DNA of 64,000 bases from contig JXTB01000142.1 in assembly GCA_002914805.1 (NCBI GenBank), positions 644,727-708,726 on the forward strand, written 5' to 3'. The notes beneath the pieces are model-generated. The model did no database searches. It was not told the origin of the DNA and saw nothing but the letters and a program-made list of their open reading frames with translations. The DNA comes from Parasponia andersonii. Taxonomy: Eukaryota > Streptophyta > Magnoliopsida > Rosales > Cannabaceae. The position numbers and the translations under genes are program-made. This document shows, piece after piece, positions 57,813 to 64,000 of this stretch (positions are counted from its first letter, which is position 1; each line of letters begins with the position of its first letter).

Positions 57813-60800
57813 TGAGTGATTAATTCACTCGCAAATCAAGTATCATTCAGCTTAAATAATTATAAGTTCTTAAGCATTTATGTTAGTTTAATGTGTTTTT
57901 GCTTTACTTTTATAGTTTTTATAAATAAATAAGAATCAAGATAAATTGGTGTCAAATATGAATATTTCAACTATTTTGGACAAAAGTTGAGTCCAATACG
58001 AATGTAACGCAATAAAAATCAGGCAAAACGGAATTAAAACAAAGAAACGGAACTTGCGGAAAGAAAAGCTATCATATTGAGTTTCAAAGTCGAGGACGCC
58101 ACAACATTGTAATAGTAGCACCGTGACTGTAACACTCCTTTAGTCTAAGGTTATTAGATTAGGAGATATTGTCACTGAATTCTTCAAATTTAAAAAAAAT
58201 GTGGAATATTTTCTTTATGTAAAATAAATATCTTATTAAATTCATAAAAAAATACTAATAATAATTTAAAAATCACGTAAGTTAAAGAAAAAGTTTTAAA
58301 AATATAAAATGTCATTAACAAAAAAAAAATAGAAAATACTCATTCAATTTAAATCTGGACCACTAGACTACTATGTCGTTGAGTCACCTCATCACTACCA
58401 TCCAATATGTTACTATTCATCACCTGAAAAATATTAAATAATATAATGAGCTAAAAGCCCAGTAAGTAAATTACAATGTACATAATTAATGAGACATACT
58501 TTAGTTATTTTTTAAAATATGTTCTTTGTGATTTTTTATAACTTTGAAGACTTTTTTTTGGGAGCACTCAATGTAATATCTAAACTTTTGGTAACTAATA
58601 AGCCGTGATTGTTAAACCAGTTTTTACTTTGCTACTGACTCCTTGATAGAATTATATTACAAGTATAAAATGAGTGCACTTAGCCTATGTAGCCGCACAC
58701 ACATTGATGATCCCCAAAAGAGCTTATCGTCTCCAAAGTCAAAATCATATGGGGCGCCTCTCTAACACAGTATATTATCATTTATCCTTGGTGGATACAC
58801 TGGTCCCCCACATCTCATGCCCACTCAGCTCTCTAGATATAGATACACATCAATTTCTTTAAAATCTTTCTTTTCAAAATTTTTAACTAAACTTTTAGAA
58901 AAATCATTTCAACATAAAAATTTGTTCTTTTGAAACATACTATTTTATAAAATAATGTCATGCAAATGGATGACCACACCTCACATAAAATAATATGTTA
59001 TATATCATCAATTTCTACGTAAAATAAATATAACATAATTATACATTATAAAACATATAAACAATTAGCACAGTTAAGTATGGTTTACTTACTTTAATTT
59101 AAGCGAAAAATAAAAAGTCAAAAAAAGTGAGAATGTCCTCCAAATGCTTACGACTTGCGTGCCTCGCTTACATTATAGGTATTATAAGTGTAAATTTACT
59201 TAATTTATTTTTCTTATTTCAATGAAATTTCTCAAAAAAATTATTTTATCTTTGATGCACTTAAAATGAACATAATTTATATATAAAATTGAAAATATCA
59301 AATACAGAATATAATCAGCATCTCATACAATAATCCCATAAACAATTTCATAGAATACGCTTGTCATTTTGAACTTCGAAAATTAGTACAAAAACAATAA
59401 CTAAAATTGACAGCAGCTCATATAAAAATTAAATCTTATTACTCACCAATTAATTTGATGTAAACTTTCATAGCAACATTCTTGACACAACATTTTACCA
59501 TACCAAATTAAAAAAAAATCACAAACTACACTTAAAAATAAGATTTATGTATTTTTAGAATTTAAACACATAATATGTCAATTTTATTTGTTTTCTGACT
59601 AACATTCTTAATGTATACGTCAATCGAGCACTATTGGACATTATCACTGTATAGCATCAAGTTAGGTACAAATACTATATAAGTTAAATAACATTAAATA
59701 TAATTAATAAAAAAAAAAATACTTAGCAATTTTAAGGCATTCTAATCATTAGTATTACAGCGGCGCTGCTTGGAACTCAGATTTCCAGAGACTACAGAGC
59801 TGCGGCACTTGCCAAGGAGTACCGCGACATTACCTAGTATTGAAGTGCATTTTTAACGAGTTTTTAGAGCTAATCTAGACCCTTGATGCCATCTGATAGA
59901 ATGTTTGACATTCCACCCAGCCTATGTCACCATAAAGTCCCTTAAATACATCTTTAAGCCTTTATTAAGTGCGGAGAGTTGGAGATAAAATACTACAAAA
60001 AGAACTCAAAATTTCTAGAGAGGAAGGAGATTAGAACAAAAATCTTGGAGAGAATGCTAGAGAGAGTGGCTTGAAGAGATTGAAGCTTGATGTTCTACCT
60101 TCATAAAAAAGTTTTTCTCATCCTCTTTCTCGTCCTAGTCTCATTTAAATTTTGTATTATACTTGATTTATGAATATGTTTAGATACATAAAATTCTTCT
60201 TCAGATTAGTATTAGATTCTCCTATGTTGAATTAATTGTTATATATTTAAGGTATGATGTAACTTAGACTTTAATTCTATATCCTGATATCTAATATGTT
60301 TTTTGATATTGTCCTTGAATTTATTTATGCTATTCCATATTTAATGTTTCTCAAATAATTAGCTATTAGTTGGATGATTTGGTTTCTAGAATTTGGCACG
60401 TAAGAAAGGAAATTTTAGAAATAACTGTAAGATAGTATAACCAAGGACTTGTAGAGTTTGAGAGAACTTATAGCTCTTTTGAAGCCATGATCAAAAAACT
60501 ATTGAATATAATAGATTCATAATTTCTACGTTTGGAATAGAGATATTAGAACTGAGATTTAAGAATGATTTCACTCGGCACTCAGGAGAAGGAATAGAAA
60601 TATCTTCAGGTTCTTAGCTTATAAACTAAGAATAATTGATTTGAATACAATTAGTGATCAAAAGACATAGTGATAGTTAGATGAATTTAATTTCTTAGTA
60701 CATTTGTGCATAGAAGTTTCCATATTTTATTTATGTATCTATATTTTCATTTGTATTTATTAAAATAAGCTTATTTAATTTGGTTGTCTAGATAAAGTTA

Positions 60801-60940
60801 GGTCATGATAATTCTGGTAATTAATGATAATTTAATACCCAATTCCTTCTGAGATTGACAACTCTATATTTATCACTTTATTACTTACTTATGACCCATA
60901 CACTTACAGTTATTTTACGTATATATATTTTAGCGTAACA
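57813..60940 (+). repeat. 5' LTR of the second gag-only element, interrupted
   Basis: Its left 315 bp align with 63330-63645 and its part after 59760 aligns from about 63650 onward. Without the 1632-bp insertion the LTR is about 1.5 kb, close to the 1.6 kb of the other gag-only element. Confidence 0.8.
58128..59759. mobile_element. Solo LTR inserted into the 5' LTR
   Basis: It opens TGTAACACTCC and closes TAGTATTACA. Left flank GTGAC (58123-58127) and right flank GCGGC (59760-59764) could be one 5-bp target duplication altered by two transitions, each of the C-to-T or G-to-A kind expected from methylated cytosines. The uninterrupted sequence in the other LTR (AGTAGCGTCACTGCCTGG) confirms that the inserted block is extra. 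The family seems shared with 31857-33788. Confidence 0.65.
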
Positions 60941-60946
60941 AGCTTT

Positions 60947-60960
60947 TGGCGTCGTTGCCG
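60947..60960 (+). other. tRNA-Asp-type primer-binding site
   Basis: TGGCGTCGTTGCCG differs at one base from TGGCGCCGTTGCCG, the complement of the 3' end of plant tRNA-Asp. It starts 7 bases after the LTR end. Confidence 0.8.
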
Positions 60961-61141
60961 GGGAATTGGTATTTTAGATTGTTGTTAAAATTTGGAGCAA
61001 GTTACTTAATTTTAATTTAGACATTTATTTTCACTTTTCATATTTATTATTAAATGTTTATTTTGCGAGGTACTTTGAGATATTAGATTTACAAGTCCTT
61101 TTGTGGTATACTTAACGAGACTTAGAGCCATTTTATTGTGC

Positions 61142-61920
61142 ATGGTGGAGATACAAGGAGTTGATCACACTATGCTCGAATCACAGTTTATCCCCGGAGT
61201 ATCAAATACGAAATTTTCTCAACAACCTTCGGCTTAAAACAAGAATGTGGGTGGAAAAAGGAAATAGTACCACCTTTATCTGCCAAATATCTATTGATAA
61301 AGCTAATTGGTTGTTGGAAGACATAGCCGACTTTGACTATCGGAGTTGGAATTTTCTACCAAACCACGCCAGTTTGAGAGATAATTCTAATATTTTGGTG
61401 CTATGGCGTGATACTCCATATTGCCAAAAAGAGCCTTCTCCCGACCTTGAATATCGTTTTGCATAATTTTCAGAGGAGACAACACTTCACCATGACAAGT
61501 GAGAGAGAAAGGAAACTATTTGTAATTCACAATTTGAGTCTCTTTATGACTCTTTTGATGCCATGACAAGTGCAGTAACTATGATTAATGCACATATCAC
61601 AAACAATGATGAAAGCTACTGTGATGAGCCGAGTACAAGCAGAAGGACATTGGATTTGTTTGATGCTAAGGACTTAAGTGAGGAGAAAAATCAAGAGTGA
61701 ACCAAGGAAGAAGAATCACAAGACGACAGTTGTGAATCTTCACCCTTTGAGATTTAAATCTTCATTTGCCACCATTCATTAAAGATCACATCTATTATGA
61801 TCCTATATGGCCAAAACATCCTCCATCATCGCTAGCACCATCCATTCAAACCTACCAAACATATGCATCAATAACAAATCAAGTTGAGCGTATGAGACGA
61901 TCACTTTTATATATCACCAA
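61142..61920 (+). pseudogene. Decayed gag-like region of the second gag-only element
   Basis: An ATG at 61142 opens MVEIQGVDHTMLESQFIPGV and stops after 31 codons. Other frames then carry short open runs (61161-61466, and LYDSFDAMTSAVTMINAHIT near 61540). The position right after the primer-binding site is that of gag. The sequence is too broken to compare domain by domain. Confidence 0.4.
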
Positions 61921-63329
61921 GCTTGAGGGCGTTCAAAAATAAGACCCATTTATTGTGTTATATGATACATAATATGGGCAGAAACCATTATTTGATAAGC
62001 GTCACCAATTTGTACGTTAATAAGATTAAAGATGTAAATTATGGAGAAGAGTCCCACATCATCCAAGTTAGAGTCACTTTGCTCGGAGCACCACCTATGC
62101 TAACCTTAATAGGATGCGAGAATGTCTTACCTCTTCAGTACGTGTTCTTTTCTCTCATGCTTACATTGAACATTTAAATTTTGAGAACATTGCCAATTTT
62201 GAGTTTGGGGATGGAAACACTTATTGATCAATTATTTGTTGGCTATGGCTTTGCTTGTGTGTTTATAATTGTGCCTTTTCTTCCTATGCGTTAGATCCTT
62301 TTAGCAAATCTTTTATTCGCTTTTGTTTTCCTTTGCTTGTTTGAATAAGTTATGAGTATTGTTGAGATGAGATAACTCAATATTGATGGTAAGTTTAGGC
62401 ACTAAATGTTCTTTAGGTCTTTTGAAATGCAATTCATTTAAATTATTTGTGTGCTTGACTCATATTAATTAAATCTCACTCTAGATTCTATACATTTGAG
62501 CACGATAATCATTATCACTTGACTCTTTGAACTTTTAAAGAAAAATTGTGTACATTAAATAGGCATTGACATCTAATAAACTCTAGAACCCATTTGAGTA
62601 AAGCTTAAGGGAAATTTCTATGTTAGGTGTCATTAGAGAAATGATTTAGGTCATCTTTAGACCGTTTGAGCCTTTTTAGCCAACTTTGATACAGTGTGAT
62701 CATAATACACCTTTTTTGAGCTTAATTGTACCTTTCTTTTTCTATTACATTTTAGCCAAATAAAAATAATAACCACCAACCTTTATCCTTTAAGTATATT
62801 GATTGTTTTAAAGAGTTATCTTGTGTTATATTCATATTAGGAGGAAGGGTAGTATTACAAAGTATTGAAAAAAAAAACAAAAAAAGAAAAAGAAAAATGA
62901 ATAACCTAGTGAAAATTTTGTGTCCTTACACTCTATTTTGTTTTTCAACATTGAAGACAATGTTGATTTTGAGTTTAAAGGAGAGGTTTTTGATTTTCAC
63001 CCTTTAGTCTTATTTCATATCTTTCTTTTCAAAAAAAAATTAAATAAGTTGTCAGTGTGTTAGTAGAAGAGAAATTTAGTTGAAAAGAAATATAGGAGTA
63101 CTATTTGGTATACCAAGGAATAACTCTATAAAGGTCCTAGATTAATGTATTTTTGGGTGATTTGAACCTCAAATTTTGTGGTTTCGAAGATACTTGCACA
63201 GTTTTTGATTCAATACGAAACTCACACTTTATCATTTATATCATTAGTACTTGATTTGTGTTTTGTTTTTCTTTTTCTTGTTTTGTTTTACTTGAGGACA
63301 AGCAAATATTCGAGTTTAGTGGTATTTGA

Positions 63330-64000
63330 TGAGTGATTAATTCACTCATAAATTAAGTATTATTTATCTCAAATAATTGTAAGTTCTCAAGTATTTATAC
63401 TGATTTGATATGGCTTTTCTTTATTTTTATAATTCTTACGAATATATAAGAATCAAGATAAATTGGTATTAAATATGAGTATTTTAACTATTTTGGATGA
63501 AAATTAAGTCCGATATAAATGCAACTCAATGAAAATCAGGCAAAATAGAACTAAACAAAAAAACAGCACTTCCGAGAAGAAAAACTATCGTGCTAAGCTC
63601 CAGTGCTGAGAGTGTCACAACACCACTGCAATAGTAGCGTCACTGCCTGGAAATCAGAGTTCTAGAGGCTATAGTACTGCAACACTTGCTCGGGAGTGCC
63701 ACGACACTATGTAGCATCCTGAAGCACGTTTGAGTGAGTTTTTAGAGCTAATTTGGACCTTTGATGTGATATGATCGAATGGTTGATATTCTACCAGGCC
63801 TAGGTTATCTTAGAGCCCCTTAAATATATCTTTAAGCCCCCATTTAAAGTGTGGAGAGTTGGAGAGAAAATACAACAAAGAGAGCTCAAATTTTCTAGAG
63901 AAGAAGGAACTTGAAGCAAAAATTTTCAAGTGGATACTTGAGAGAGTGTCTTGAATAGATTGAAGCTTGAAGTTCTACCTCCATAAAATAGGCTTTCTCA
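63330..64000 (+). repeat. 3' LTR of the second gag-only element, cut by the window end
   Basis: It starts TGAGTGATTAATTCACTC like 57813 and follows it throughout, for example GAGAGTTGGAGA and TTGAAGCTTGA blocks near the end. It lacks the solo LTR insertion. Confidence 0.8.

Larger units (their letters stand above)
57813..64000 (+). mobile_element. Second gag-only LTR retrotransposon, right end outside the window
   Basis: The first LTR is 57813-60940 and the second starts at 63330 and runs off the window. Both open TGAGTGATTAATTCACTC; the first closes AGCGTAACA. Immediately inside is TGGCGTCGTTGCCG (60947-60960), one base from the plant tRNA-Asp primer-binding site, in the context GTTGCCGGGGAATTGG. 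Before the second LTR is a polypurine-side block GAGGACAAGCAAATATTCGA. Only 2.4 kb lies between the LTRs, with a decayed gag-like region and no polymerase, so the element is non-autonomous. The order of parts is the same as in the 14465-20404 element, but the LTR sequences differ. Confidence 0.78.

Overview
The window looks like ordinary nuclear DNA of a eudicot plant. It is AT-rich, its genes have plant-type introns, and its four recognisable host genes all belong to plant families. Most of the rest is retrotransposon and DNA-transposon material at several stages of decay. I see no bacterial, organellar or viral genes, no CRISPR array and no rRNA. I found no single system that looks wholly new. 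The most informative objects are a broken tandem copy of an isoprenoid gene and several nested transposon structures that can be dated relative to each other.

Layout. 1-2300: the end of an LTR retrotransposon on the minus strand (first codons of gag, primer-binding site, complete 2.1-kb LTR). 3121-6867: a four-exon gene for a small universal-stress-protein-like protein. 8699-11027: a solo LTR with a perfect 5-bp target duplication. About 11210-20780: a related, older LTR on the other strand, interrupted by a copia-like solo LTR (13187-14445, containing a 99-base assembly gap) and by a 5.9-kb gag-only LTR element (14465-20404). 20781-24406: gene-poor. 24407-about 25100: a truncated CACTA end. 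25445-26812: an intronless three-finger C2H2 repressor-type zinc-finger gene. 29033-35292: a decayed CACTA transposon with a solo LTR nested in it.

36453-41248 is ISPE (CMK), the chloroplast 4-diphosphocytidyl-2-C-methyl-D-erythritol kinase of the MEP isoprenoid pathway, with eleven exons. It is followed by a partial tandem duplicate (41741-about 45991) that holds only exons 6-11 and is a pseudogene. 46701-48674, with a leader exon near 51391-51615, is a UBA-domain gene that converges on the ISPE pair.

52345-53110 is a foldback-like inverted repeat. 53355-57165 is an LTR-like pair of direct repeats enclosing the start of a gag and a MuDR-like transposase remnant. 57813-64000 is a second gag-only LTR element, cut by the window end and carrying a solo LTR inside its first LTR.

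The host genes do not form a pathway or cluster: a stress-protein-like gene, a transcription factor, a plastid enzyme and a ubiquitin-binding-type protein sit side by side as in normal plant gene order. Gene models were built by eye from splice signals and remembered family sequences. Transposon boundaries rest on terminal dinucleotides, target duplications and primer-binding sites read directly from the sequence.
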